NCBI GenBank assembly: GCA_022360315.1
Contig: JAKSDA010000387.1
Location: forward strand, 1 to 64,000
Reading direction: 5' to 3'
Length of the DNA stretch: 64,000 nucleotides
From: Pseudomonadota bacterium
Lineage (GTDB): Bacteria > Myxococcota_A > Polyangia > Haliangiales > Haliangiaceae
A model generated the notes under the pieces. That model ran no database searches, was not told the DNA's origin, and was given only the letters and a program-made list of their open reading frames with translations. The first letter of the stretch is position 1; the number at the start of each line of letters is the position of its first letter. Shown here piece by piece: positions 53,104-64,000 of this stretch. The position numbers and the translations under genes were made by a program.

Positions 53104-53479
53104 GAGATTGACTCCGTACTCGATACTCAGCGCAGGCCGATGCGCACGTGGTCGTGATGGGGAGGCCAGCCTCTGCCAGCTCCGCAGTTGCCCGACCCGG
53201 CTCCCACAAACCTGCTTCGGCGCGGTGCTACAATTGCCTGGCGATTGATCGGGCCCGGTTCCCACGACGGCCTGAGCGCGAGTCTGCTCGCAGTGCCCGA
53301 GCACCAAAAAGAGACCAGAAGGGCAGAATCTGCTGCTGCGGAATACGCGGAAATTGTCGGCCGAGTGTAGCACAGGGCCAAAATCTCACCTGGCCTCGCC
53401 GCCGGGGTCATTGATTTCGCCGAGGTAGCGGCGTAACGCTGTCGTTTACGGCTGCAATCGTGTTAGCGTAGCCCGCCTT
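53104..53479. other. Intergenic region before homoserine dehydrogenase
   Basis: About 375 bases between divergent genes. No gene, repeat or convincing promoter was recognised. An upstream in-frame extension of the DUF1643 gene runs through part of it but looks non-coding. Confidence 0.4.
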
Positions 53480-54823
53480 ATGCGAGAAATCGGCATCGGA
53501 CTTTTGGGTCTGGGCAATGTAGGCGCAGGAGTCGTAAAACTGCTCAAGGACAACGCCCAGGCAATCGAGGCACGGCTGGGCGCTCGCGTGGTAGTCCACG
53601 CCATCGCGGTCAGGGAACTGGAAAAAGCACGCCCGGTCGAGGTCGATCGCGATCTCCTCACCCGGGATGTCGCGGAGGTCATCGCCCGCGACGACGTCGA
53701 GATCGTGTGCGAACTCATCGGCGGTGCCGATCGGGCGCGAAGCGCCGTACTCGAGGCCATTGCTCGAAAAAAACACGTGGTCACGGCCAATAAACTGCTT
53801 CTCGCCATGCACGGCGAAGAGGTCTTTGCCGCGGCCGAAAAGCAGGGCGTGGACGTCTATTACGAAGCCGCGGTATGCGGCGGCGTGCCGGTCATCCGCA
53901 CCCTGCGCGAAGGGCTGGCGTCCGACCGTATCGACGCGATCTACGGCATTGTCAACGGCACGTCCAACTTCATCCTGACCAGCATGGCGTCGGTCGGCCG
54001 GCCGTTCGCCGACGTGCTCGCCGATGCTCAGGCACGCGGCTACGCCGAAGCCGACCCGACCCTCGACATCGGCGGCGGAGACGCCTCGCACAAGCTGGCT
54101 ATCCTGATCATGCTGTGCTTCGGGGTCACCGTAGACGCAGACGAGATCTTTGTCGAGGGCATCGAACACCTCGATCCGATCGATTTTGTCTACGCGCGAA
54201 AATTCGGCTACGAGATCAAGCCACTGGCCATTGCGCGGCAGGTCGAGGGCGAGATCGAAGCCCGCGTGCATCCGGCAATGGTGCCGCAGACTTGGCTCCT
54301 GGCCGATGTGCCCGGAGCCAAAAACGCACTCTACGTCCACTCCTACGCACTGGGAGCGTCAATGTACTACGGCGCCGGTGCCGGTATGATGCCGACTGCC
54401 ATGGCCGCAGTATCCGATCTCATCGAGGTCGCGCGCAATATTCGCGCCGAAGTGGCCGGCGCTCTGCCGCTGCGCAGCTATCAAGCACTGGTCCACCAGC
54501 CGTTGCGCGACATCGCCGAGCTCCGATGCCGCTACTACATGCGTTTTTCGGTCGTCGATCAACCAGGTGTGCTCGGCCGCATCACCACGGTACTGGGCAA
54601 TCACGCGGTCTCGATTGCTCAGGTGGTCCAGGAAGAATCGGCCCGGCCCAGCCGACCGGACGGGGATGATACCCAGGGGACGGAACGTCCGGTGTGGGTC
54701 GTGGTGCTGACCCACGAGGCGCGCGAGGGCAACGTGCAGCAGGCCCTCATGCAGATCGCCGAGCTCGATGTGGTGGTGGAACCGGCCGCCGTGATCCGAA
54801 TTGCGCAGTACATAGTCCCGTAA
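53480..54823 (+). CDS. hom: Homoserine dehydrogenase
   Basis: This 447-residue enzyme reduces aspartate semialdehyde to homoserine in threonine and methionine synthesis. It has an N-terminal Rossmann motif IGLLGLGNVGAGVVKLL, the KKHVVTANKLLLA strand, GGVPVIRTLREGLASDRI and the catalytic/homoserine-binding GIVNGTSNFIL. Next come EADPTLDIGGGDASHKLAIL and a C-terminal ACT domain (SVVDQPGVLGRITTVLGNHA). The ACT domain implies feedback control, usually by threonine. The domain contains a polar insertion (ARPSRPDGDDTQGTERP). The start ATG is unambiguous. The thioesterase gene follows by 55 bases. Confidence 0.95.
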   Translation: MREIGIGLLGLGNVGAGVVKLLKDNAQAIEARLGARVVVHAIAVRELEKARPVEVDRDLLTRDVAEVIARDDVEIVCELIGGADRARSAVLEAIARKKHVVTANKLLLAMHGEEVFAAAEKQGVDVYYEAAVCGGVPVIRTLREGLASDRIDAIYGIVNGTSNFILTSMASVGRPFADVLADAQARGYAEADPTLDIGGGDASHKLAILIMLCFGVTVDADEIFVEGIEHLDPIDFVYARKFGYEIKPLAIARQVEGEIEARVHPAMVPQTWLLADVPGAKNALYVHSYALGASMYYGAGAGMMPTAMAAVSDLIEVARNIRAEVAGALPLRSYQALVHQPLRDIAELRCRYYMRFSVVDQPGVLGRITTVLGNHAVSIAQVVQEESARPSRPDGDDTQGTERPVWVVVLTHEAREGNVQQALMQIAELDVVVEPAAVIRIAQYIVP

Positions 54824-54878
54824 CAAGACCGGTCGGGTATAACTTGAATGCCACACTTGCGGGGAGCTGCATGCAGTC

Positions 54879-55295
54879 GTGATTCACCAGGTCAGAGTTA
54901 TATACGGCGATACAGATCAGATGGGAGTGGTGTACTACGCCAACTATCTGCGCTACTTCGAGTCATCGCGGGCGGCGTTTTTGCGCGCCATGGGGGGTTC
55001 GCACGCGGATCTCGATGCCTGGGGCGTGGCCCTGCCCGTGATCGAGGCCCACTGCCGCTATCGCCGGCCCGCCCAGTATGAAGATTTGCTCGACGTGCAC
55101 GTGCACATCAGCCAGCTTCGACGCGCCTCGCTCATCTTTAGCTACGAGGTCAAGCGCGGCGACGAGCTGCTGGCCGACGGCCATACGCGCCACGCCGTGG
55201 TCGCTCCGAGCGGTCGGCCCAGAGCAGTGCCCGTCCCGCTCAAAGAGCTCATCGAGCGATCGCGACAAGTGCCGCGCGATCGAAAGGCCGTGTGA
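54879..55295 (+). CDS. YbgC/4HBT-type acyl-CoA thioesterase
   Basis: This 138-residue hot-dog fold thioesterase has the characteristic N-terminal motif IYGDTDQMGVVYYANYLRYF, which includes the catalytic aspartate (usually YxDTDxxGVVYHxNYxxxFE). It then has a conserved LPVIEAHCRYRRPAQYEDLL and a central RASLIFSYEVKRGDELLADG. It probably hydrolyses acyl-CoA or acyl-ACP thioesters. The start codon is GTG at 54879 with GGGGAG 11 bases upstream, slightly distant. In some bacteria YbgC belongs to the Tol-Pal cluster, but no tol genes are present here. Confidence 0.88.
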   Translation: MIHQVRVIYGDTDQMGVVYYANYLRYFESSRAAFLRAMGGSHADLDAWGVALPVIEAHCRYRRPAQYEDLLDVHVHISQLRRASLIFSYEVKRGDELLADGHTRHAVVAPSGRPRAVPVPLKELIERSRQVPRDRKAV

Positions 55296-55437
55296 GCACG
55301 AGCGGTACCAAAAACAACCCTCTCGTGCGAGGCTGCGCCCATGGTTGCAGGACCCCTCGGCGCGTTCCTGGATCCATGGTTGAATCGCACGCGTGAGCGT
55401 GGTTTAGTCTCCCTGGAAACGTCACAGGAGACATGAT

Positions 55438-56430
55438 ATGGACGATCGCAACCTAGCGCTCGAAGTCGTGCGGGTAACCGAAGGAGCTGCCCTGGCATCT
55501 GCCCGTCTGATGGGCCGAGGTGATCGCAAAGCAGCCGATGCCACCGCGGTCGAGGCCATGCGCCGTGCGTTCGACCATATCGATGTCCGCGGCACGGTCG
55601 TCATCGGCGAGGGCGAACGCGACGAGGCGCCCATGCTGTATATCGGCGAACGCGTCGGCAAGGGATGGCAAAACGCCGAGGACTCGCCTCGAGTCGATAT
55701 TGCGGTGGATCCGTTAGAAGGAACCAATCTGTGCGCCACTGGCGCCCCCGATGCCATCTCGGTGATCGCCATTGCAGACGACGGCCAGTTTCTCAACGCG
55801 CCGGATACGTACATGGAAAAAATTGCGGTCGGTCCCATGGCGCGTGGCGTGATCGACCTGCGGGAAGGCTGGACCTGGAATCTGCAGCGCATCGCCAAGG
55901 CACTCGGCAAGGAGGTCCAGGACGTGACCGCAATCATTCTGGACCGCGACCGCCACATCGATCTCATCGCCGAAGTGCGCGAGGCCGGCACTCGCATCCG
56001 TCTGATCGGCGACGGCGACGTCTCCGCAGCCATCGCGACCTGCAAGGAAGAAACTGGCATCGACGTGCTTTTCGGCACCGGTGGAGCACCCGAAGGGGTC
56101 ATCGCGGCAGCCGCATTGCGCAGCGTGGGCGGCGACATGCAGGGTCGCCTCCGTTTCCGGCACGACGAGGAGCGAAAGCGTGCCTACGAGATGGGGGTTC
56201 CCGACGAGTCGCATATCTACACGCTGGAAGAACTCGCTGCCGGCAACGTCATGTTCGCGGCCACCGGGGTAACCGAGGGCTCGTTTCTGAACGGCGTCAA
56301 GTTTTTTGGCGGCGGTGCCAAGACTCAATCGATCGTCATGCGCTCCAAATCCGGCACGGTGCGAGTCATCAATTCGATCCACCGGTTCGAGACCAAGCCG
56401 GCCTACTCGTGGTCGACAGGTATCGAATAA
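55438..56430 (+). CDS. glpX: Class II fructose-1,6-bisphosphatase (GlpX type)
   Basis: This 330-residue GlpX-family enzyme dephosphorylates fructose 1,6-bisphosphate in gluconeogenesis. Signatures include ALASARLMGRGDRKAADATA, VVIGEGERDEAPMLYIGERV, IAVDPLEGTNLCATGAPDAI, GDGDVSAAIAT, FGTGGAPEGVIAAAALRSVG and VTEGSFLNGVKFFGGGAKTQ. A strong AGGAGA site precedes the ATG. The presence of GlpX without an obvious class I enzyme nearby is common in this group of bacteria. It is convergent with the kinase gene at 56487. Confidence 0.95.
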   Translation: MDDRNLALEVVRVTEGAALASARLMGRGDRKAADATAVEAMRRAFDHIDVRGTVVIGEGERDEAPMLYIGERVGKGWQNAEDSPRVDIAVDPLEGTNLCATGAPDAISVIAIADDGQFLNAPDTYMEKIAVGPMARGVIDLREGWTWNLQRIAKALGKEVQDVTAIILDRDRHIDLIAEVREAGTRIRLIGDGDVSAAIATCKEETGIDVLFGTGGAPEGVIAAAALRSVGGDMQGRLRFRHDEERKRAYEMGVPDESHIYTLEELAAGNVMFAATGVTEGSFLNGVKFFGGGAKTQSIVMRSKSGTVRVINSIHRFETKPAYSWSTGIE

Positions 56431-56486
56431 CGCCTGGACGTCACCCTGTGCCAGGGCACGCACCCACTTCGAGTCGACACGATCTG

Positions 56487-58388
56487 CTAGCGGGGTGCGC
56501 GCGGCGCCGGTGGCGATGAGCTGGCACCGGGCACTGATACTCCTGCATCGCTGCCCGCTCCGGTCGCCGGCTCGTCATCGAGCAACAATGCAAGGGCGAT
56601 CAGTGCCGCCAGTACAAAGGCGGTGATTGCAGCGATCCACAGCCGGCGGTCGCTCTCGTACGGCGCGTTGTCGGCAAAATGAGCTGGCGGTGGAGCCGGC
56701 TGCATGGACATGGCCGGGGTGGGATGGTGCGGATAGCGCCCAGCGGCTGGACGGGACGGTGCCAGCGCGACAGTGGGCGCATGAGTCAATGACACTTCTG
56801 CCCGCGGAACAGACGCTTGCCCGGGAAAGGCGGGGTTACGGGAGGCCGGGGTTGCAACCGATGAGGCGGCCGCGAGTCGAGCCGGCGCCGACGAATCGGC
56901 CGATGCCGACGGAGCTCGTGCCGGAACTCGAGCCGGCGCCGAACCGGCCGGGTCGCGAGACAACGTGGGCGCGCCTGTGTCGCCCCGGGTCGTGCTCGGC
57001 CCAGAACCGGGTGCCAGGACGACTTCGGTCGGGGCCTCTTCGTCCACATCGGGCATGAATGCCGACGAGGACTCGATCGTCGTGGTCTCGGCGGTGATCT
57101 GAGCCGCTGGCAGTGCAGTGGTTGGGCGGTCATCTTGCGAATCGAGCAGCTCATCGGGTTCGCGCCGGGACGCCCGGCCACTCCGTTCCGCAGTTTGTAC
57201 CGCGGCCCGGCCACTCCGCTCGCCCTTGCTGCTCTCCGCGCGCTGGACCGGAGCTGGGCTGGGCTCTTGTACTGGCTCCCGCTTCGCTGCGCTCGATTCG
57301 GCATGCCGGGCCGACTCTTCGCCGGGCATCGTGGGCGGCGGACCAAATCTGCCAGATGGCGACTGGCCCTGTGAATCGGAGTCGTCGAGCACAGTGACGC
57401 GCGAACTGGGAGAAACCTCGACATGGGCCGGAGCCGTGACCGCCGGACCGGTGGGCTCGAGTGTGCGGGGATAGCGCTGGCGGATCCACTGGGCCAGCTG
57501 CATGGACGTGCCCAGTTCGGGCGATGACTTGATGAATCCCTCCAATGCGTTGCCCAGTTCGGCTGCAGACAGTCGGTAGTTGGGATCGGTGTGGAGCGCG
57601 CGCTCGATAGTAGATGCGAGCTGCGGCGAAACATCGGGGCGGGCCTTGCGGATCGACGGCAGCTTGCCGTCGCGGATGGCTGTCATCGCCGCGACCGGAT
57701 CGGTGCGCCCCAGGGCCACGCGACCGGCCAGAAGCTCCCACAAAACCAACCCCAGTGAAAAAACATCCGAACGCCCGTCGAGCTTGAGACCCATGGTTTG
57801 CTCGGGCGACATGTAGGCGAACTTTCCCTTCACGATCCCGGGCTGGGTCTTTTCCACCGTGCTCACCGCCTTGGCGATGCCAAAGTCGACAAGCTTGACC
57901 ACGCCGTCTTGCGAGATCAGAAGGTTGGGCGGCGAAACGTCGCGATGGACCAGGTGAAGCGGCCGGCCATCGGGCCCCTCGACATTGTGGGCATAGTTCA
58001 GTCCGTCACACGCATCGGCGCCAATGCGGGCTACCAGGGCAGCTGGCAGCTTTTCGTACGCACCGCGTTCGACCAAGATGCCGGCGTGCACGCCGTCGAC
58101 ATATTCCATGGCGATGAAATAGTGCTCATCCACCTGGCCGAATTCGTAGATATGGGCGACATTGGGATGGGTGAGCCGGGCTGCCAGTCTGGCCTCGTCC
58201 AGGAACATCTGCACAAAGTCAGGAGTGTCGACCAGATGGGGCAGAATGCGTTTCACAGCCACCAGGCGCTCGAATCCGCCCGGTCCGCTCTGGCGGGCCA
58301 GAAACACTTCAGCCATGCCGCCACGCGCCAGTCGTCTGAGCAACAGATAGCGACCAAACGGGATGCCGACCTCTCGCACTGCCACCAT
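56487..58388 (-). CDS. Transmembrane Ser/Thr protein kinase
   Basis: This 633-residue Hanks-type kinase has ARGGMAEVFLA, VAVKRIL, HRDVSPPN and DFGIA, with SPEQ in the activation region (kinase domain about residues 9-280). A very long Pro/Ala/Ser/Arg-rich linker (about 300-575) leads to a single membrane helix (RRLWIAAITAFVLAALIALA) near residues 590-615 and a short tail. No sensory domain is visible outside the membrane. ATG at 58388 follows AGGATAGG and is preferred over 12 codons upstream. The kinase domain is closely similar in style to that at 10031-12820. Confidence 0.9.
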   Translation of the reverse strand: MVAVREVGIPFGRYLLLRRLARGGMAEVFLARQSGPGGFERLVAVKRILPHLVDTPDFVQMFLDEARLAARLTHPNVAHIYEFGQVDEHYFIAMEYVDGVHAGILVERGAYEKLPAALVARIGADACDGLNYAHNVEGPDGRPLHLVHRDVSPPNLLISQDGVVKLVDFGIAKAVSTVEKTQPGIVKGKFAYMSPEQTMGLKLDGRSDVFSLGLVLWELLAGRVALGRTDPVAAMTAIRDGKLPSIRKARPDVSPQLASTIERALHTDPNYRLSAAELGNALEGFIKSSPELGTSMQLAQWIRQRYPRTLEPTGPAVTAPAHVEVSPSSRVTVLDDSDSQGQSPSGRFGPPPTMPGEESARHAESSAAKREPVQEPSPAPVQRAESSKGERSGRAAVQTAERSGRASRREPDELLDSQDDRPTTALPAAQITAETTTIESSSAFMPDVDEEAPTEVVLAPGSGPSTTRGDTGAPTLSRDPAGSAPARVPARAPSASADSSAPARLAAASSVATPASRNPAFPGQASVPRAEVSLTHAPTVALAPSRPAAGRYPHHPTPAMSMQPAPPPAHFADNAPYESDRRLWIAAITAFVLAALIALALLLDDEPATGAGSDAGVSVPGASSSPPAPRAPR

Positions 58389-58558
58389 CCTATCCTGCAC
58401 GGCCAAACCCCGCCATCCTGTCACAAGATCTGCAAGCGTTTGACGTCATAGGTGGGTCGGTGTAGGTTCTCAGTTCGCTTTTAACTGCTGATTCTACAAC
58501 CAGTCTAACCGACAGGGAGCAGCGCGCATGCCAGTCTGGTCGTATAAGATACCGGTTT

Positions 58559-59509
58559 GTGGACAGACCGAGAGTACTGGCAAGCCTCGCCGGAGAACTG
58601 CGCGACCGCGCTCTGCTCGCACTTCTGCTCGCCGCGCCAGCGCTCGTGGCCTGCAGTGGCGGCTCGTCGTCGGGCGATGGAGCCGATGCCGGCCCGGGAG
58701 GTGCCGAGTGCGCTCCCTTTCAGAACACCGGATGCAGTGCAGGGGAGAAGTGTTCGGTCCTCATCGAGGCGACCGAGCCGGAACGTCTGTCGAGCACGCG
58801 ATGTGTTCCGGACGGGGTGGTTCCGCTCGGTGGCGAGTGCGTATCTGGTCTGGCCAGCCCCGGGGCGGATACTGGCTTTGACAACTGCGTAGGCGCGACG
58901 TTTTGCCTCGCTGGTACCTGTACCGAGATCTGTCGGCGCAATATCGAGCAGGACATGGACAGTTGCGTCGGCAAGGTCTGCAGCGTGTTTGCCGGCTTTT
59001 TCGACGACGTTCGGGACGATGGCGTTGCCGGCTCCGAGGTCGGCCTGTGCGCCCCGACCTGCGATCTCTTCGATACTGCCAGCTGTGGTGAGGGACAGGC
59101 CTGTTATTTGAGCCTGATCAGCGGCAAGCCCGCCTGTGCGAGCAACACCGAAAAAACTCCGGTGGGCCAGATGTGCCTGGCACTCAATCAATGTGAGGCC
59201 GGAGCGGGCTGTATTTTGCAGGATCCGGTCCGGCAGCTCAGCTGTGCTCTTTACTGCAACACCGAAACCGAGCTGACGGTGAGTGGCGAGACCTGCAGCG
59301 CAGCACTCGGCACACAAGACGCCCGGTGTCTGCAGGTCAACCGGTTCTACGACAACATCGAGCGAGTCACCGACGACCGCTACGGCATGTGCGTGAACTG
59401 CGGAGACGATGACTTTGCCGGCCATCCACTGTGCCGTGCCGACGCGGTGTTTCGACCGGCCGGCGGCCTCATACGGCGACCGGGACGACCCGCCGCCGGA
59501 TCAGCTTGA
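58559..59509 (+). CDS. Cysteine-rich lipoprotein
   Basis: This 316-residue predicted lipoprotein has GTG start, signal ALLALLLAAPALVAC, and lipobox LVAC-SGG. The mature part contains over 20 cysteines in a loose pattern of CxxxxC...C (CSAGEKCSVLI; CVGATFCLAGTCTEIC; CAPTCDLFDTASCGEGQACY; CALYCNTETEL), typical of disulfide-stabilised surface proteins abundant in myxobacteria. The last 20 residues (RPAGGLIRRPGRP) look atypical, and the end overlaps the convergent response regulator gene by 41 bases. The true stop may have shifted by a frame change near the end. Confidence 0.7.
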   Translation: MDRPRVLASLAGELRDRALLALLLAAPALVACSGGSSSGDGADAGPGGAECAPFQNTGCSAGEKCSVLIEATEPERLSSTRCVPDGVVPLGGECVSGLASPGADTGFDNCVGATFCLAGTCTEICRRNIEQDMDSCVGKVCSVFAGFFDDVRDDGVAGSEVGLCAPTCDLFDTASCGEGQACYLSLISGKPACASNTEKTPVGQMCLALNQCEAGAGCILQDPVRQLSCALYCNTETELTVSGETCSAALGTQDARCLQVNRFYDNIERVTDDRYGMCVNCGDDDFAGHPLCRADAVFRPAGGLIRRPGRPAAGSA

Positions 59510-60914
59510 TCGACAGCAGGCGGTAGAGGATCTTGGACACATCGAACGACCCCATGCGCGAGCGTCGGACGATGTCCTTGACTGTGTTCTTGCCGTTGAC
59601 CAGCCCGATGATGGCCGATTCCTCGCGGGTGAGCCGGCCCGGGCCCATGTGGGCGACAGCGTCCTCGTTGCGCAAAAAAACCAGGTCGAAGTTATCCACT
59701 TCGCGCTCGATGAGATGCCATTCGTCGACCCGGCGAAAGCCCTCCATGAGGACGGCTTCCACATCCAGGCCGAGCGATGCATCGAGCGCGGCGTGGGGCA
59801 GCTCGCGGGTTGCGGTGAAGTGGAACGAGCCGTGGGACCAGCGCAGCGCCTCGTAGATCAGCTCGCTGGTCTGCTTCTTGAGTATGGCCTTGAGGTCTTG
59901 CTCGCTCAAATAGCCGAGCTTGATCAGCTGAGCCCCGATCAATTTGGCTCCGAGCGGGCGTTCATCGAGAAAGGTGTCGAATTCGGTCTGCGTCATGAGC
60001 TCGCTCTGCACCACGAAGCGGCCGAGCAGAAACTCTTCGGATATGCCGCTGGCCATCGCCAGATCGACTCGACCTCTGCGGAAATAGACCTCGATCTTTC
60101 CCCTTGCCTGGCGAACCGACAGGATGCCCGATTGCTCCTGGACATCGAGGAGCTGCAGCACCTCTGCAAGCGGCACGACGTGCAAATCGCCGCGCAGCGA
60201 CGGCGAGTGGTCGCTGGCCGCGAGTACGTGTTCGGCGCTCGACAGGATGGCGAGCAGGGTGTCGTCGTCCAGCGAAGTGTCGACCAGGTCGGCGAGCCCG
60301 GTTACCCCATCGGCCCGGCCATCACCCTCCTCGCCGCGCAATCGGGCCCATTGCGCGCCCGACCCCTGGTCTGCCGCGGTCACCAGTGCCCGGGTCAGCC
60401 GGTCTCGAATGTCGGCCAGGGCCGACGCTTTTGTCTCCCCTAGCTCTTCGGCCAGTTTTCTGTCCTCTCGAGGGTCGGCCTCGGCCCGGTTATTGGCCAC
60501 GTCGAGGACAGAAAGCGTATCCTCGCTCGGGCTTTTGCGCGCGTACTTGGCAATGGTGTGCTGGACGACCGCGGTGATGGCCTCGGGCGAGAACGGCTTG
60601 GTGATATAATCGACGATTCCCATCACCTTGACCAAGCGCTCGCCGACTTGGTCGCCTTTTGCACTCATGAGAACCACTGGGATATCTTTGAGCTGAGGAT
60701 CAGCGGCCAGTTCGCGGCAGAGCTGGTAACCGTTCATCCCGGGCATGACAAAATCGAGCAAAATGAGGGCTGGGGACGCATCGCGTGCAAGACTCAAGCC
60801 CGATTCGCCGTCCAGAGCCGTTTCGACCCGAAAGCGAGCTTTTGTAAGAACCAGCTGTACTACCTTGAGAATTGTCGGACTATCGTCGATGACGAGGACC
60901 GTCTCACTGGGCAT
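59469..60914 (-). CDS. Response regulator with DUF4388/PATAN-type effector region
   Basis: This 481-residue protein has an N-terminal receiver domain (about residues 3-122): acidic pocket VIDDSP, phosphoacceptor Asp54 in ILLDFVMPGMNG, and the conserved threonine/lysine in DYITKPFSP. A polar linker follows. From about 245, a DUF4388-like domain (LRGDLHVVPLAEVLQLLDVQ; SGILSVRQARGKIEVYFRRG; LGYLSEQDLKAILKKQTSEL) ends with a winged-helix-like VNGKNTVKDIVRRSRMGSFD. This layout is frequent in myxobacterial regulators that act by protein interaction. ATG at 60914 follows GGAG at six bases. It diverges from the double-kinase gene across 233 bases. Confidence 0.87.
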   Translation of the reverse strand: MPSETVLVIDDSPTILKVVQLVLTKARFRVETALDGESGLSLARDASPALILLDFVMPGMNGYQLCRELAADPQLKDIPVVLMSAKGDQVGERLVKVMGIVDYITKPFSPEAITAVVQHTIAKYARKSPSEDTLSVLDVANNRAEADPREDRKLAEELGETKASALADIRDRLTRALVTAADQGSGAQWARLRGEEGDGRADGVTGLADLVDTSLDDDTLLAILSSAEHVLAASDHSPSLRGDLHVVPLAEVLQLLDVQEQSGILSVRQARGKIEVYFRRGRVDLAMASGISEEFLLGRFVVQSELMTQTEFDTFLDERPLGAKLIGAQLIKLGYLSEQDLKAILKKQTSELIYEALRWSHGSFHFTATRELPHAALDASLGLDVEAVLMEGFRRVDEWHLIEREVDNFDLVFLRNEDAVAHMGPGRLTREESAIIGLVNGKNTVKDIVRRSRMGSFDVSKILYRLLSIKLIRRRVVPVAV

Positions 60915-61147
60915 TCCGCTCTCCACGTCTGTGAGATCGGCTCGAGTTGCCGAAAGTGTTGTCTATGTTACGGGCACCCATACGAGATTTTCAACGCTTG
61001 CTCATCGGTTCACAGCTCGGGCGACAATTGGTTCGGTGCTTGGTGGCGTGGTAGTGTAATTGCCCAGGAGACCAGTGATCTCTGGTGACCAGGCTGATGT
61101 CACACGAGCCGCAGTTGCTGCAAGGACAAAAACTCTCGCCCCAGGGA

Positions 61148-64000
<2,853 letters not shown>

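Noticed and set aside
59409..60443. 344-codon plus-strand frame opposite the response regulator
   Set aside because: Antisense shadow of a gene with complete receiver-domain motifs.

Overview
The window is high-GC DNA, tightly packed with genes on both strands, and looks like a chromosomal segment of a myxobacterium (Myxococcota). The evidence is the number of Hanks-type Ser/Thr kinases: six kinase-like genes in 64 kb. Several carry the HRDVSPxN catalytic-loop variant, followed by proline/alanine-rich linkers, a membrane anchor and PEGA, WD40 or TPR-type C-termini. The same stretch holds a PP2C phosphatase, a GAF histidine kinase, a response regulator with a long effector region and many small lipoproteins. 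No rRNA, tRNA, CRISPR array or intact insertion sequence was seen. The genus cannot be fixed from the sequence alone.

Region by region. 245-3628 (minus): a compact operon of radical SAM enzyme, ATP-grasp ligase and agmatinase/arginase-family ureohydrolase, with the look of a small-molecule or peptide-modifying pathway. 3629-7070: a POT-family peptide transporter (4750-6258) flanked by repeat-rich DNA containing a MITE-like element, its truncated copy, a 59-bp tandem duplication and probable gene remnants. 7071-12820 (minus): a PEGA-domain Ser/Thr kinase followed by a vestigial amidohydrolase, a second ATP-grasp enzyme, an overlapping HAD phosphatase and an NlpC/P60-like lipoprotein. 13104-17568: a MacB/LolCDE-like ABC transporter, a divergent pair of envelope-type genes and a 54-residue basic protein. 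17780-25304: a predicted pseudokinase, a 159-bp inverted-repeat element and a kinase-STAND-WD40 giant.

25530-31427: MgtE magnesium transporter, PP2C phosphatase with a C-terminal cyclic-nucleotide-binding-like domain, thiolase, and a Rieske-glutamate synthase fusion. 31917-35227: a cysteine-containing 42-residue ORF abutting a sodium:solute symporter, an unknown protein ending in a Cys pair, a metallophosphoesterase with an altered first motif, and the tail of a methyltransferase. 35489-38155: two tandem AhpD/CMD-type proteins and a histidine kinase. 38518-44367: a kinase-ATPase-TPR giant, a MITE placed exactly at the stop codon of a sigma-like gene, and the sigma operon.

44453-53103: thiD, OsmC, a membrane protein with a 33-bp-unit tandem repeat, an aminoglycoside 6'-N-acetyltransferase homologue, HEAT-repeat and DUF2807 lipoproteins, and a DUF1643 protein. 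53480-64000: homoserine dehydrogenase, a YbgC-like thioesterase, GlpX fructose-bisphosphatase, a kinase, a Cys-rich lipoprotein, a response regulator, and a tandem double-kinase protein running off the window.

The strongest candidates for something undescribed are the radical SAM/ATP-grasp/ureohydrolase operon, the kinase-linked ATP-grasp/HAD operon with its vestigial amidohydrolase, and the transporter cluster led by the tiny Cys-rich ORF. A family of about 160-bp inverted-repeat elements, sharing a core but with different termini, is also notable. All functional statements come from reading motifs by eye; no database search was run.
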